From Solirubrum puertoriconensis (lineage in GTDB: Bacteria; Bacteroidota; Bacteroidia; Cytophagales; Hymenobacteraceae): a DNA stretch of 64,000 nt. The notes below the pieces were generated by a model, which saw only the letters and a program-made list of their open reading frames with translations, ran no database searches and was not told the DNA's origin. Shown here piece after piece: positions 41,221 to 50,094 of the stretch (position 1 is the stretch's first letter; each line of letters begins with the position of its first letter). The position numbers were made by a program, and so were the translations under genes. The stretch lies in contig NZ_LNAL01000006.1 in assembly GCF_001483135.1 (NCBI RefSeq), forward strand, positions 558,003 through 622,002. Reading direction: 5' to 3'.

Positions 41221-42739
41221 AATGATAAAACCGTTTTTCTTCCTTCGTGATGCGCCAGTAGTGAAGCATTTTGCCTTGCTCCTCGGAGTATTTCGAATCG
41301 GTGATGGTTCCCCAGTTCATAATGGAGCAATCGGATTCGAGATGCACCACCTTTTCCTTTGATTGGGCAATTGTTTGCAACGCCGCTACTTCGCAGTTAT
41401 TCTCGCGTAGGTTGGAGCGGTCGGTGGCAGAATAAAACCACACCAATGCTGCTAAGGCTGCTATGTATGCGTATTTATAACCGTTTGCAAAACGGGAGAG
41501 TAGATAAATACTTGTTGTAGAGAATAAATAAATAAAGCACAGCGTGACGGGAATAATAGTATCCCGTCTCAAAATGTACGGGCGAACATCCCGGTAGCCG
41601 CCCAGCGGCAGCAGGGCTAAATACAAGGCAGCAAGTGCCAGCAGCCACAGGGCTGTTTTGCGCAGCGCTTTGGCCTTTTCATCCTTGAAGCCAAACGCTA
41701 CTACAGCCACATTAAACAACGTAGCGAAAAAAAGCAGCGGAAAAGCCCAAGAGCCGCCCAGCATTATCGGAATGCCCAACCAAAGCTTCTCGTACCGTTG
41801 AGCTAAGGTGTAAGTAGTTATATTCTCCGAATTGTGCGTGCCGATGTACAGTGAATAGGCACAAACCAGAATCAAGAAACAAAATTGCGCAGTTACACCC
41901 CAGGGTAAATTTCTGATTGCGCTCCAGGCCTTGATAACAAACGTTTCGGAAGAGTTGCTGCGTTGGCTGTAGTTGCGTTGCCACAAATACAACAGCATGG
42001 CGCCACTCATCAGGCCGGCCACCGCCGGAATGAGCGGTCCGTTCAGAGCCAATACCACTGCAAATGCTGGCAGAATAATGTGCCATATAACTGACACTTG
42101 TTTCTGCGCTTGTGCAAAAAAGCGCCGGTAAAAAGGCAGAAAGTATACCAGCAACAGTGCTAACGGCAAGGCGTAGAAGATAGTGTAAGTGATAGACCGA
42201 TCGATAATGCCTATTTCCTCGTGAAACCCTGCCGTTTGGAAGAAGGGCGTGGCCAACAAGGCCGCTATCAGAAATACTTTTGCCGATAACGAAACCCGCT
42301 CGCCAGCATAATAGGCGAGTAAGCTTATCAGTGCCGCCTGAATGATTGTCTTCGCAATGGCACAGGCCATGTAGGTGCTGTAAATAGGATCTACAAACGC
42401 TTGCAGCCAGAGCGGCACATTGTGCATGTACTGGTAGAGCGTTGCGAAAGCAAAGTATCGGTTGGGGCTGCTGTAATACTGATTTTGCAACAGAACCTTG
42501 AGCCCCAGCGGATCATCCAGGATTAACGTGTACCAAGGCCGCGGCAGCACGTGAGCAACCATGTCGCCATCGTGCGGTACGTTGAGATGCTGAACGTAAG
42601 AGTATCCTAGGTCGAGCAGTAACGGGAGGAGCAGCAGCCAATGCGCCGAGCGCAAGAATTGCTGCCAAAGTGAGGCAGTTTTGGCAGCGGGTGCCTCTGA
42701 AATAGAACTAGGATTAGCAGAAAGGCTTGGTTCCGACAT
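41219..42739 (-). CDS. Polytopic membrane protein of unknown function
   Basis: The 506-residue protein has a short hydrophilic N-terminus and about 10-12 membrane helices, with a final soluble tail of about 60 residues (CEVAALQTIAQSKEKVVHLE, SDCSIMNWGTITDSKYSEE). The overall layout (first helix, a loop rich in aromatic and acidic residues such as HLNVPHDGDMVAHVLPRPWY, then repeated helices) resembles glycosyltransferase-C-like integral membrane proteins, but no catalytic signature is sure. ATG 42739 is taken; the longer frame from 42841 contains unusual Pro/Ser sequence. GC content is a little lower than in most neighbours. Transcribed alone. Confidence 0.75.
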   Translation of the reverse strand: MSEPSLSANPSSISEAPAAKTASLWQQFLRSAHWLLLLPLLLDLGYSYVQHLNVPHDGDMVAHVLPRPWYTLILDDPLGLKVLLQNQYYSSPNRYFAFATLYQYMHNVPLWLQAFVDPIYSTYMACAIAKTIIQAALISLLAYYAGERVSLSAKVFLIAALLATPFFQTAGFHEEIGIIDRSITYTIFYALPLALLLVYFLPFYRRFFAQAQKQVSVIWHIILPAFAVVLALNGPLIPAVAGLMSGAMLLYLWQRNYSQRSNSSETFVIKAWSAIRNLPWGVTAQFCFLILVCAYSLYIGTHNSENITTYTLAQRYEKLWLGIPIMLGGSWAFPLLFFATLFNVAVVAFGFKDEKAKALRKTALWLLALAALYLALLPLGGYRDVRPYILRRDTIIPVTLCFIYLFSTTSIYLLSRFANGYKYAYIAALAALVWFYSATDRSNLRENNCEVAALQTIAQSKEKVVHLESDCSIMNWGTITDSKYSEEQGKMLHYWRITKEEKRFYH

Positions 42740-42947
42740 TCCGAGCGGGAGTACTTGAGATTCTGGGAAAGCCAAACCAACCACTTGCGGCACTGGGGAT
42801 ATAGAAAACCGAAATGGCGCTTGGCTAATGCTGTAGGGCATTGAGTGCGTCTACAAATATCCAACAATGTTGAGGGGATATCCTTGAAGCCCATCATTAT
42901 TCGTGCAGCAACCCACGCTAGCCGCCGGGGTAGCACCGCCACACGCG

Positions 42948-42991
42948 AAAAGGGGTGCCCACATCCGCAAGCAGACGTGGGCACCCCTTTT
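42948..42991. terminator. Terminator downstream of the lipoprotein subtilase
   Basis: AAAAGGGGTGCCCAC (42948-42962) pairs with GTGGGCACCCCTTTT (42977-42991); the minus-strand transcript would end in TTTT. Confidence 0.78.
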
Positions 42992-43016
42992 TGTGCAGGC
43001 AAGTACTTCTTAAAGC

Positions 43017-44525
43017 CTACTGCACCTGCGATACGGCTCGCAAAGCATTCAGGCGGCCGTAGCCGTAGTATGGGTCGCGGCCGGGTTTGCCTAGGTCGTC
43101 GGCGGAGGCCCGAAGAGCAGCCTCTACCTGCGCCGGAGCCAATTGCCCGCCGTGCTGACCGATGATGAGGGCCGCAACGCCTGCCGCATGCGGGGCCGCC
43201 ATGCTCGTGCCAGCCGACCAGGTGTACCCGCCGGCGCGGTTGGTGCTCAGTACCATGTCAAACGCCCATACATTCGAGCGGAATCCGCGGAAGTTCACCA
43301 GCTCGTTGGTGGGGTAGGCAAAGTCGCCGCCCGGGGCCGCAAAGGAAACATCGGCCGTACCGTAGTTGGTGTAAGAGGCTACCCGGTCGAGGCTGGTGCC
43401 GGGGGTGTTGGCCCAGCCCATAGGCCCTGTGGCCGAAATGGATATAACGCCGGGCGAGGTAGCAGGTATGTTTACGAGGTTGCCGTCTTTGTTGCCGTTG
43501 TTGGCATCGTTGCCGGCAGCAGCAATTACCGTTACGCCTTGTTGGCGGGCGTAGGTAGTGGCTTTGCCAATAGCAACCAGCAGTTCCTGAATTTCGCGGG
43601 TTTCGTTCACGAGCACGTCGTCGGCGGGGTTATCGGGCGTGCCGTTGTCGTCGAGGTAGCGGTTGTTGTGCGGAATGGCCGCCCCCAGGCTCAGGTTAAT
43701 TACATCGGCCTGCTGCGCCACCGCATAGTAGATGCCATTGATCATCCAGGAGAAGGAGCCTGACCCGTTGTCGTTCAGTACTTTCACCAGTATCAGCTTG
43801 GCTTCGGGGGCTACGCCCACCACCCCTAGGTTGTTATCGAGGGCGGCAACGGTGCCAGCCGTATGGGTACCGTGGCTGAAGGCCATTCCCATGAACTGCG
43901 CGGGTTCGGTAGGCACAAACGAGCGGCTAGCCACAATGTTGGCTTTCAAATCGGGGTGCTCCAGGTCGAAGCCGCCATCGAGCACGGCCACGCGCACGTT
44001 TTGGCCACGGGCTCCTTTGCTCCAGGCCTGTGGCACCTGCAGGGCCTCGAAACCCCACTGCAATGCGTAAAAGGGATTGGTGCTACCTAGGGCAGCGCCG
44101 CCAGCTGCGGCAGCGGTGGCCGCGTCGGCATCGAGCGTACGCGGTTGGGGGTTGTAGCCTTGGTAACTGAAATCGTGGATAACGGAGCGTACGCCCGCTA
44201 TTTTGGAGGCTTTGCTGGCAAAATCGGGGTCGGATGAAGTAGCCGTTGCCAACCCTATTTCGTTGAGCTGCGCCGTGAGCTGGCCGTTAGCCGAAGTCGT
44301 CTTGCTTTCCAGGTCGGCGGGCAGCTTATCGGTTGCTGAGATGATGATGTATTGATGGGCCCGCCGTACAAATGCGGCCGAGCCCGAAGCTGCAGAAGCG
44401 TTATTGACTTGTTCGGCTGCAGTGGAGCTGGCGGGATTTACATCCTGCTTGTTGCAACCAACGGTAAACAGCAGACCTAGGAAGGCCGAAGAAATAGCAG
44501 TGAAGTTGAATAGGTTGTTTTTCAT
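43017..44525 (-). CDS. Subtilisin-like serine protease (S8), lipoprotein
   Basis: The 502-residue protein has a lipoprotein signal (LLFTVGC, lipid Cys24) and a Ser/Ala/Asn-rich linker with a prodomain-like region (about 45-135). The S8 core follows: Asp in VAVLDGGFDLEHPD, His in FSHGTHTAGTV, Asn in AAAGNDANNG and Ser in GTSMAAPHAAGVAAL. It lacks a T9SS C-terminal domain, unlike the larger subtilase at 35265, so it should stay anchored in the envelope. It may turn over or process envelope proteins. ATG 44525 is selected because the extended frame to 44591 puts 22 residues before the lipoprotein signal. Confidence 0.9.
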   Translation of the reverse strand: MKNNLFNFTAISSAFLGLLFTVGCNKQDVNPASSTAAEQVNNASAASGSAAFVRRAHQYIIISATDKLPADLESKTTSANGQLTAQLNEIGLATATSSDPDFASKASKIAGVRSVIHDFSYQGYNPQPRTLDADAATAAAAGGAALGSTNPFYALQWGFEALQVPQAWSKGARGQNVRVAVLDGGFDLEHPDLKANIVASRSFVPTEPAQFMGMAFSHGTHTAGTVAALDNNLGVVGVAPEAKLILVKVLNDNGSGSFSWMINGIYYAVAQQADVINLSLGAAIPHNNRYLDDNGTPDNPADDVLVNETREIQELLVAIGKATTYARQQGVTVIAAAGNDANNGNKDGNLVNIPATSPGVISISATGPMGWANTPGTSLDRVASYTNYGTADVSFAAPGGDFAYPTNELVNFRGFRSNVWAFDMVLSTNRAGGYTWSAGTSMAAPHAAGVAALIIGQHGGQLAPAQVEAALRASADDLGKPGRDPYYGYGRLNALRAVSQVQ

Positions 44526-44981
44526 GCTCAGAGGCTTGGAGTTTGTATACCCCAAGTGAGGCATTTGTCTAATTATATCAAAACAGTACAATCAACTAGT
44601 TATAAAATCACAATAATGTTTTACTATATAGTAGCTCATCTCTTTTAACGATTTGAAGACCGATGTAGCCGCTGAGCATGAATCGACGGTATTGTTAAGG
44701 CTTATTCCTGTCGGGCTTATTATGGGCCTTTTGTTAAAATACAATTGCCCAATTAAGGTTATGTTGCTGATACATAAAATGAAACATCAGCAGTAAGCAG
44801 GTTGGGTAGCCAAAGCCAACGTGCAGACCAGTCGTAACAGCGCGCTTTCTACACCGCGGCAGAGCGACAATAGGGGCCAAGCTATCGACCAGCTCGTCAA
44901 TTGACCGTATAAGGAACTGCCAGTAGCGTGGCCCGCCCCGCGGGCGCTCTGGAACCCTATTCATTACCAACCTCCGGCCTT
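44526..44981. other. Gene-free spacer, AT-rich at its left end
   Basis: Bases about 44560-44670 are AT-rich and should contain the subtilase promoter (minus strand). The rest is mixed, with no motif seen and no ORF of coding quality; the minus frame at 44734-44970 lacks any similarity. Confidence 0.5.
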
Positions 44982-45320
44982 ATGCCTACCACACCCAACT
45001 TCCCGCACCAGCCCAACGACGAAGCTCCACGCAAGCCCGGTACTGACGCCCGCGTAAACGACGGCTCGAACGATAACCCCGATGAGTTCAGCGAATTCCG
45101 CAAGTCCGGCTCGTCGCCCACCGAAGATTACTCCCGCGAAAGCCGCCAGGCCGACCCTGCTCAGCAACCCGGCCACGCGGAGCAAAACCAAAACCCCGAA
45201 GCCGTGCGGGCTGCCCAAGACAGTTCGTACGACGAGCAGCGCGAAGCTTGGGCCGATGATGACCCGCGCTACGGCAGCGGCCCCCGGCCAGTGCCTACCG
45301 ACGGGCAACCAAACGAGTAG
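44982..45320 (+). CDS. Hydrophilic, probably disordered small protein
   Basis: The 112-residue ORF from ATG 44982 has no hydrophobic segment and is dominated by Pro, Asp, Glu, Asn, Gln, Arg and Ser (for example HQPNDEAPRKPGTDARVNDG and EQREAWADDDPRYGSGP). The composition suggests an unstructured, water-binding protein of the kind linked to stress protection, but no family motif is visible. A strong hairpin terminator at 45353-45388 directly follows, which supports a real transcript. The function is unknown. Confidence 0.6.
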   Translation: MPTTPNFPHQPNDEAPRKPGTDARVNDGSNDNPDEFSEFRKSGSSPTEDYSRESRQADPAQQPGHAEQNQNPEAVRAAQDSSYDEQREAWADDDPRYGSGPRPVPTDGQPNE

Positions 45321-45352
45321 CTAGTTGCCTAGCATACCTGGATAGTAAGTAA

Positions 45353-45388
45353 AAAGGCCGCGTTCCTCCGGTGAGGAACGCGGCCTTT
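45353..45388 (+). terminator. Rho-independent terminator
   Basis: AAAGGCCGCGTTCCTC (45353-45368) pairs perfectly with 45373-45388. It ends the gene at 44982 and may work in both directions. Confidence 0.78.
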
Positions 45389-45484
45389 CGTGGTTTTTAC
45401 AGCAGTAGCACAATCCTGCTAATGGGCTAAACTCTTAAAGAGTAAGGCTAGGGGCTATCAATCTGGCGTCAGGTGCGGCTTGGC

Positions 45485-46684
45485 CTAACGCGCAGCACCC
45501 GGGCGAGCCAGGTAGTAGGGTGTGTAGCCTTGCCACGCAGTAGGGGTAAACTCATCGGCAATGGTAAGCCGCAGTAGGCTGCGGAAGGCACTTTCGGCAT
45601 TGTCGCTGTTGCTCATCAGTAACACCCCAATGCCGCGCTCAGGAAACAGAATGGAGTAGTGCTGAAACCCATCGCCGTGGCCTTCCTTAAAGGCGCCAAC
45701 CCCATGCGGGGAGTGCAGCAAGCCCCAACCCAACCCGTAGGCCAGCTGTAAGTGGTCGTAAGCGGTGGTATCGCGGCGAGCCAGCGGCCCCATTTGCTGC
45801 ACCGAATGAATGGTAATTTGGGGGCGTAGCAGCTCGGCCCAGGATTCCGGCCGCAGCAAGCGCCGTTGCAGCACGGCTTCGAGAAACCGGGTATAGTCGG
45901 CAGGTGTGGTTTCGAGGGTGCTGGCGCTGCGGGGTTCGTTGTCCTTGTCTTTGGGTAGCACCTTGCCGGCCGCATCGTGGCCGTGGCAGTAATGCGCCTC
46001 AAAACGCGGTTGCCACTGGTAGCTGGAGGTGCTCATACCTAGGGGGCCAAATACCTTCTCTTGCATCAGCTCCTCCAATGAGCGGCCCAGCTTGTGCTCG
46101 AGCACCACTTGCAGGTACACCAGGCCCTCGCCCGAATAGCTGTAGCGGGCGCCCGGTTGCCGGTGTACCCGTAGTTGCTCGTCGGGCTCATCCCAGCGCC
46201 AGTTAGCCATGCCCGTGGTGTGGCTGAGGCACATTCGAGCCGTAATGCGTTGGTAAAGCGTATCGTGGCGTAACGCGCTGTAATCGTCGTGCCAGCGGGT
46301 GCGGGGCTTGTACTCGTATATGGGCCGGGGTAGGTACTTCTGCAGGGGTTCGTCGAGGCTAAGCTGGCCTTCTTCCACCAACTTGAGCACGAGCACCGCA
46401 AAAACGGCTTTGCTGAGCGAGGCCCCGTAAAACTCCGTGTCGAAGCGCAGCGGCTCTCCGGTTTCGGCGTTTCGTACCCCAAACGCCTGTTGGTATACCG
46501 CCCGACCATCGTTAAACACAGCTACTGCCAGCCCCGCCACCCGAGCCGAATCAACTACCTGCTGGATGCGCTGGGTTAGCTCGGTAGTGCGAATGCGCGA
46601 GCCGTTAAGCCGGGTAATGTGCCCCGAAGAGTTGCAGGCACTTAGCAGTAGAGTAATGAGCAATAGTCGGGATAACACATTCAT
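45485..46684 (-). CDS. Serine hydrolase (beta-lactamase family), lipoprotein
   Basis: The 399-residue protein has a lipoprotein signal (LLITLLLSAC) and a class C beta-lactamase/penicillin-binding-like domain: the SxxK motif in ASLSKAVFA near 91, the Tyr motif in YSYSGEGLVYLQ and a C-terminal EGHGDGFQHYSI segment in place of the KTG box. Such proteins are esterases, DD-peptidases or of unknown function, and few hydrolyse beta-lactams. Location is the envelope. ATG 46684 is used because it places the signal peptide at the N-terminus. Monocistronic. Confidence 0.86.
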   Translation of the reverse strand: MNVLSRLLLITLLLSACNSSGHITRLNGSRIRTTELTQRIQQVVDSARVAGLAVAVFNDGRAVYQQAFGVRNAETGEPLRFDTEFYGASLSKAVFAVLVLKLVEEGQLSLDEPLQKYLPRPIYEYKPRTRWHDDYSALRHDTLYQRITARMCLSHTTGMANWRWDEPDEQLRVHRQPGARYSYSGEGLVYLQVVLEHKLGRSLEELMQEKVFGPLGMSTSSYQWQPRFEAHYCHGHDAAGKVLPKDKDNEPRSASTLETTPADYTRFLEAVLQRRLLRPESWAELLRPQITIHSVQQMGPLARRDTTAYDHLQLAYGLGWGLLHSPHGVGAFKEGHGDGFQHYSILFPERGIGVLLMSNSDNAESAFRSLLRLTIADEFTPTAWQGYTPYYLARPGAAR

Positions 46685-46880
46685 AATACGGTTATTGAGG
46701 AGGCCAATGAATGTAGCGATTATCACAGCGTTTCCCCGAAGCTGGCGCGAGTTTAGCGCAACGTAACTCGTGACCAGTCATGACGTGAAACTCGGCCCCA
46801 CTGCCGCTGTTAGCGGCGCGCGATTTGGAGACCATTCTATTCAAACGCGTTGGTCGTTTTGATGAGGAGAGGCGACAGAA

Positions 46881-47183
46881 CTAAGTTTCAGACGATGCTT
46901 CTTTTAAATCTGTAGCTTCTACTATTTCAATATTTTCTTCTATGTCACATTCACAGGTCAAAACTTGCCAACCACACTTGGGACATTGTTCTTGGTCACA
47001 TCTAAAGGTGTGATACATACCTTCCTTTACCCCACAATCTCCACATGTATCCTTAGGGATTAAAGCACCGGATATAAAAATTTCTTCTTCACCGAAAGGA
47101 ATGCGATTAAATTCTTTGCTTTCTATTTTGTATCCGTTTAAGAACTGAGCTTCTATTATTGATGATGGATGCTTTCTATCCAT
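46881..47183 (-). CDS. Small zinc-ribbon protein
   Basis: The 100-residue protein has a cluster of Cys/His: CGDCG at about 47-51, H58 and C61 in MYHTFRCDQE, then CPKCGWQVLTCECD at 66-78. The pattern HxxxCDxExCPxCGxQxxxCxC is shared with many small uncharacterised zinc-binding proteins. N- and C-termini are acidic and helical. It lies 27 bases downstream of the HEPN-like gene in the same direction, so the pair is probably an operon. Like its partner it is clearly AT-rich against a GC-rich chromosome, a sign of recent transfer. Function unknown; a role as regulator or partner of the HEPN protein is inference. Confidence 0.72.
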   Translation of the reverse strand: MDRKHPSSIIEAQFLNGYKIESKEFNRIPFGEEEIFISGALIPKDTCGDCGVKEGMYHTFRCDQEQCPKCGWQVLTCECDIEENIEIVEATDLKEASSET

Positions 47184-47210
47184 TTCTTCACCATGATATA
47201 TAACAAATTG

Positions 47211-47702
47211 TTAATTAAATTTACTTAAAAGCTCAGCTTCAAGATACCATAGTTCTTGATCAATTATGTTCTGTAAATCAGAATTAATGTGCTTTCTGTA
47301 GAAGAAATGAATAAATTCGAATAATTTGCAATATATAGACTCTGCTTGTTTTTCATTTAAATTGTATTCGTAGTGAACTATATTATTACGAAATTTTATT
47401 GCTCTGATTATGATTTGTTTTTCTTTAATATCAATATTGACAGAATCAAGTGCAATTAATCTATCTAATCCTTGTTGTAATGATACAGTGTTTTTGGGGT
47501 TGTCAATATTTTCATACACTAAAATTTTGTGATGAGATGCTAGTAAGTGTTTGATTAATAGTTCTAGTCCTTGTATAAGATGAAGAATTGCGAAGGGCCA
47601 TTTATTAGGCTTGTCTCTAGCTCTCTCAACATCATAAATTGACTCTTCTATAAAATTGCTAGCATTTTCTAAAAGGTCAAATTTTCGTTCAAATACATCC
47701 AT
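47211..47702 (-). CDS. HEPN-like protein
   Basis: The 163-residue protein is all-helical. After LIQGLELLIKHLLASHHKIL near 43-62 comes a variable loop and then IIIRAIKFRNNIVHYEYN near 98-115, in which RNNIVH fits the Rx4-6H motif of HEPN RNases, followed by a closing helix (CKLFEFIHFFYRKH). HEPN proteins often act as RNase toxins or in defence (AbiV, RnlA and HEPN/MNT pairs). The codons are AT-rich, unlike the flanking genes. The ATG at 47702 is used since the longer frame to 47819 overlaps the start of the divergent ABC-F gene. No MNT antitoxin is nearby; its companion is the zinc-ribbon gene. Confidence 0.72.
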   Translation of the reverse strand: MDVFERKFDLLENASNFIEESIYDVERARDKPNKWPFAILHLIQGLELLIKHLLASHHKILVYENIDNPKNTVSLQQGLDRLIALDSVNIDIKEKQIIIRAIKFRNNIVHYEYNLNEKQAESIYCKLFEFIHFFYRKHINSDLQNIIDQELWYLEAELLSKFN

Positions 47703-47774
47703 TTTTTGCTGAGTATTGATAGTTCGAAGTTGGCTGCTTAAGTGAGGTAAGCCTAAGGTAATAGCCAAACGCCG

Positions 47775-47782
47775 TACCTTTG
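47775..47782 (+). promoter_or_regulatory. -7 element (TACCTTTG) of the ABC-F gene
   Basis: TACCTTTG matches TAnnTTTG, 26 bases before the ATG at 47809. It also lies upstream of the divergent HEPN-like gene. Confidence 0.6.
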
Positions 47783-47808
47783 CAGTTCCTGCGCTGCAAG
47801 GTACTTCC

Positions 47809-49746
47809 ATGATTTCCATCTCCGACCTCGACTTTCACTTTGGTGCCCGTACGCTTTACGACGGTGCCAACCTGCACATCAAGCCCAAAGACAAAATCGG
47901 CCTTATCGGGCTGAACGGCCAGGGCAAATCAACGCTGCTGCGCCTATTGGTGGGGGAGTACCGCCCCGATGGCGGCTCCATCTCGATGAGCAAAGACGTA
48001 ACGCTGGGCTTCCTGAACCAGGATTTGCTTAGCTACGACTCGCACGAGCCCATTCTGGTAGTGGCTATGCAAGCGTTCGAAGAAGCCCTAGGTCTGCAGA
48101 AGAAGATCGACGAGGTGCTGCTGGAATTTGAAAACAACTACACCGACGACCTCGTGGATAAGCTGGCTGCCTTGCAGGAGCGTTTCGAGGCCCTAGGTGG
48201 CTACACCATGCAGGCCCGCACCGAAGAGATTCTGGAAGGCCTGGGCTTTACCACCGAGGAGCTGCAGAAGCCGCTGAAGCTGTTTTCGGGTGGCTGGCGC
48301 ATGCGCGTGATGTTGGCTAAGATCCTTTTGCAGGAACCCTCGCTGCTGCTGCTCGACGAACCAACCAACCACTTGGACTTGCCCTCCATTAAGTGGATTG
48401 AGAATTACCTGGCCGACTACGAAGGCGCGGTTATCATCGTGTCGCACGACCGCGAATTCCTCGACAACACCACCAACATGACGGTGGAAGTTACGGGCGG
48501 CAAGCTGGTGCCTTACGCGGGCAACTATTCTTTCTATATGGAGGAAAAAGCTCTGCGCGACGAGATTCAACAAGGGGCATTCGACAACCAGCAGGCCGCT
48601 ATCCGGCAGGCCGAGCGCTTTATCGAGCGTTTTAAGGCCAAGGCGTCCAAGGCTAAGCAAGCCCAGAGCCGCCAAAAGATGCTCGACAAAATGGAGCGCA
48701 TCGACTCGGTAGCGCCCGAGGCAGCCAAAGTGAACTTCTCGTTCCGCTTCTCGGTGCAGCCCGGCCGCCACATCCTGCGCATGGAGCACGTCACGAAGAA
48801 GTACGGCGAGAAGCTGATCTTCCGCGATACCAACGTGCACATCGAGCGTGGCGACAAAATTGCGCTGATTGGGGCCAACGGCAAGGGTAAATCGACGCTG
48901 ATGCGCATGGTGTCGGGCTCGGAGGGGCCAACCTCGGGCACGCACCAGCTGGGTCACAACGTGATTATGGCCTTTTACGCCCAGCACCAGCTGGAAAGCC
49001 TGAACGTGGACAACGAGGTGCTGCAGGAGATGGTGCAGGCCGGTTCCAAGCGCACCGAAATGGAATTGCGCTCGGTGCTGGGCTCGTTCCTGTTCACCGG
49101 CGACTCGGTTTTCAAGAAGATCAAGGTACTTAGCGGGGGCGAAAAAAGCCGCGTGGCCCTGGCCAAAACGCTGATTTCGGAAGCTAACTTCCTGCTGCTC
49201 GACGAACCCACCAACCACCTGGATATGCAGTCGGTGGGCATCCTGATTCAGGCGTTGGAGCAGTTCGAGGGCACTTTCCTGGTCATCAGCCACGACCGTT
49301 ACTTCGTGGAGAACGTGGCCACCAAAATCTGGTACATCGAGGATTACCAGCTGAAGGAATACCCCGGCACCTACCACGAATACGAGCAGTGGCAGGAGGA
49401 GCGCGCCAAGGAGGCCAAGAAGCTTGGCCTAAGTGCCCCGGCTGCCCCCAAGGCCAAGCCGGTGGAGGTGAAGAAAGAGCTTAGCCAGTCGGAGCGCGAA
49501 ACTGCTCAGCGCGAGTTGAAGCAGGTAAGCAAGCAGCTACAAGAGGTGGAAGCCCGCGTAAGCAAGCTGGAGCATGAGCTGGCCGGCTACGAAAAGCAGC
49601 TCGCCGACCCCAACATCTACAACAACGCCGCGCAGCTGAAAGACGCCACGGTGAAGTTTGAGCAGGTGAAGAAGGAACTGGGCAAAGTAAACGACCAGTG
49701 GAGCGAGTTGGCCGAAAAAGTTGAAGACCTAGAAGGTAAGCTGTAA
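47809..49746 (+). CDS. ABC-F family ATPase (Uup/YdiF-like)
   Basis: The 645-residue protein has two ABC ATPase domains without membrane helices: Walker A GLNGQGKST near 36-44, signature LFSGGWRMR and Walker B LLLDEPTNHLD in the first, and GANGKGKST, LSGGEKSR and LLLDEPTNHLD in the second. The linker between them is long and basic, ABC-F-type. The C-terminus (about 560-645) is a predicted coiled coil rich in Glu and Lys, as in Uup. Such proteins act on the ribosome in translation or, in some, antibiotic protection; nothing here separates the two. A TACCTTTG promoter precedes it and a terminator with a CCTAGG site in its loop region follows. Confidence 0.93.
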   Translation: MISISDLDFHFGARTLYDGANLHIKPKDKIGLIGLNGQGKSTLLRLLVGEYRPDGGSISMSKDVTLGFLNQDLLSYDSHEPILVVAMQAFEEALGLQKKIDEVLLEFENNYTDDLVDKLAALQERFEALGGYTMQARTEEILEGLGFTTEELQKPLKLFSGGWRMRVMLAKILLQEPSLLLLDEPTNHLDLPSIKWIENYLADYEGAVIIVSHDREFLDNTTNMTVEVTGGKLVPYAGNYSFYMEEKALRDEIQQGAFDNQQAAIRQAERFIERFKAKASKAKQAQSRQKMLDKMERIDSVAPEAAKVNFSFRFSVQPGRHILRMEHVTKKYGEKLIFRDTNVHIERGDKIALIGANGKGKSTLMRMVSGSEGPTSGTHQLGHNVIMAFYAQHQLESLNVDNEVLQEMVQAGSKRTEMELRSVLGSFLFTGDSVFKKIKVLSGGEKSRVALAKTLISEANFLLLDEPTNHLDMQSVGILIQALEQFEGTFLVISHDRYFVENVATKIWYIEDYQLKEYPGTYHEYEQWQEERAKEAKKLGLSAPAAPKAKPVEVKKELSQSERETAQRELKQVSKQLQEVEARVSKLEHELAGYEKQLADPNIYNNAAQLKDATVKFEQVKKELGKVNDQWSELAEKVEDLEGKL

Positions 49747-49769
49747 GACGGCTAAAGCTAGGAAGGAGG

Positions 49770-49793
49770 GAGCCAGCGCCTAGGTGCTGGCTC
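49770..49793 (+). terminator. Rho-independent terminator of the ABC-F gene
   Basis: GAGCCAGC (49770-49777) pairs with GCTGGCTC (49786-49793) with a further CC/GG pair around a CCTAGG, followed by CTTCTTTTTT. Confidence 0.75.
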
Positions 49794-49819
49794 CTTCTTT
49801 TTTGTATCTAATCCTTTAA

Positions 49820-49980
49820 GCTAGGGCTAAGAAGCTAGTTCCCCTCCTCAGATGAGGAGGGGCTAGGGGTGGTTGAAAAGCTAGAGTTACAGACTAGATA
49901 TAAAGGTCGTTCAAGCGTCAAGGTCAACCACCCCTAGCCCCTCCTCATCTGAGGAGGGGAACTAGCTTCTTGGCCCTAGC
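49820..49980. repeat. 57-bp inverted repeat with internal palindromes
   Basis: The arms at 49820-49876 and 49924-49980 are complementary with one mismatch. Each arm contains CCCCTCCTCAGATGAGGAGG (in the second arm ATC replaces GAT), flanked by AGCTAGTT and CTAGGGGTGGTTGA. Single, degenerate copies of this module are at 4449-4510 and 30943-30997. The spacer of 47 bases has no recognisable gene. Confidence 0.85.
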
Positions 49981-50066
49981 TTTATAAAGTGACTGTTTAT
50001 TTACAGCACAAATAATTCAGCTTTTCAGCCTTTCAACAGTTGAGAAGAGAATCGAGCATTTAGCCC

Positions 50067-50074
50067 TAGTTTTG
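50067..50074 (+). promoter_or_regulatory. Candidate -7 element (TAGTTTTG)
   Basis: TAGTTTTG fits TAnnTTTG and ends 20 bases before the ATG at 50095 of the T9SS plug gene. Confidence 0.45.
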
Positions 50075-50094
50075 GCCGAATCGTACTTGCTAGT

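Larger units (their letters stand above)
49747..50094. other. Gene-free spacer holding a terminator and a large inverted repeat
   Basis: After the ABC-F stop come the terminator (49770-49793) and a 57-bp inverted repeat (49820-49980). The rest (49981-50066) is AT-rich with the promoter of the T9SS plug gene. No gene is present. Confidence 0.7.

Noticed and set aside
48193-49377. 394-residue open frame antisense to the ABC-F gene
   Set aside because: The ABC-F gene on the other strand has complete conserved motifs, and the antisense frame shows no family signal. Long antisense frames are expected at this GC level.
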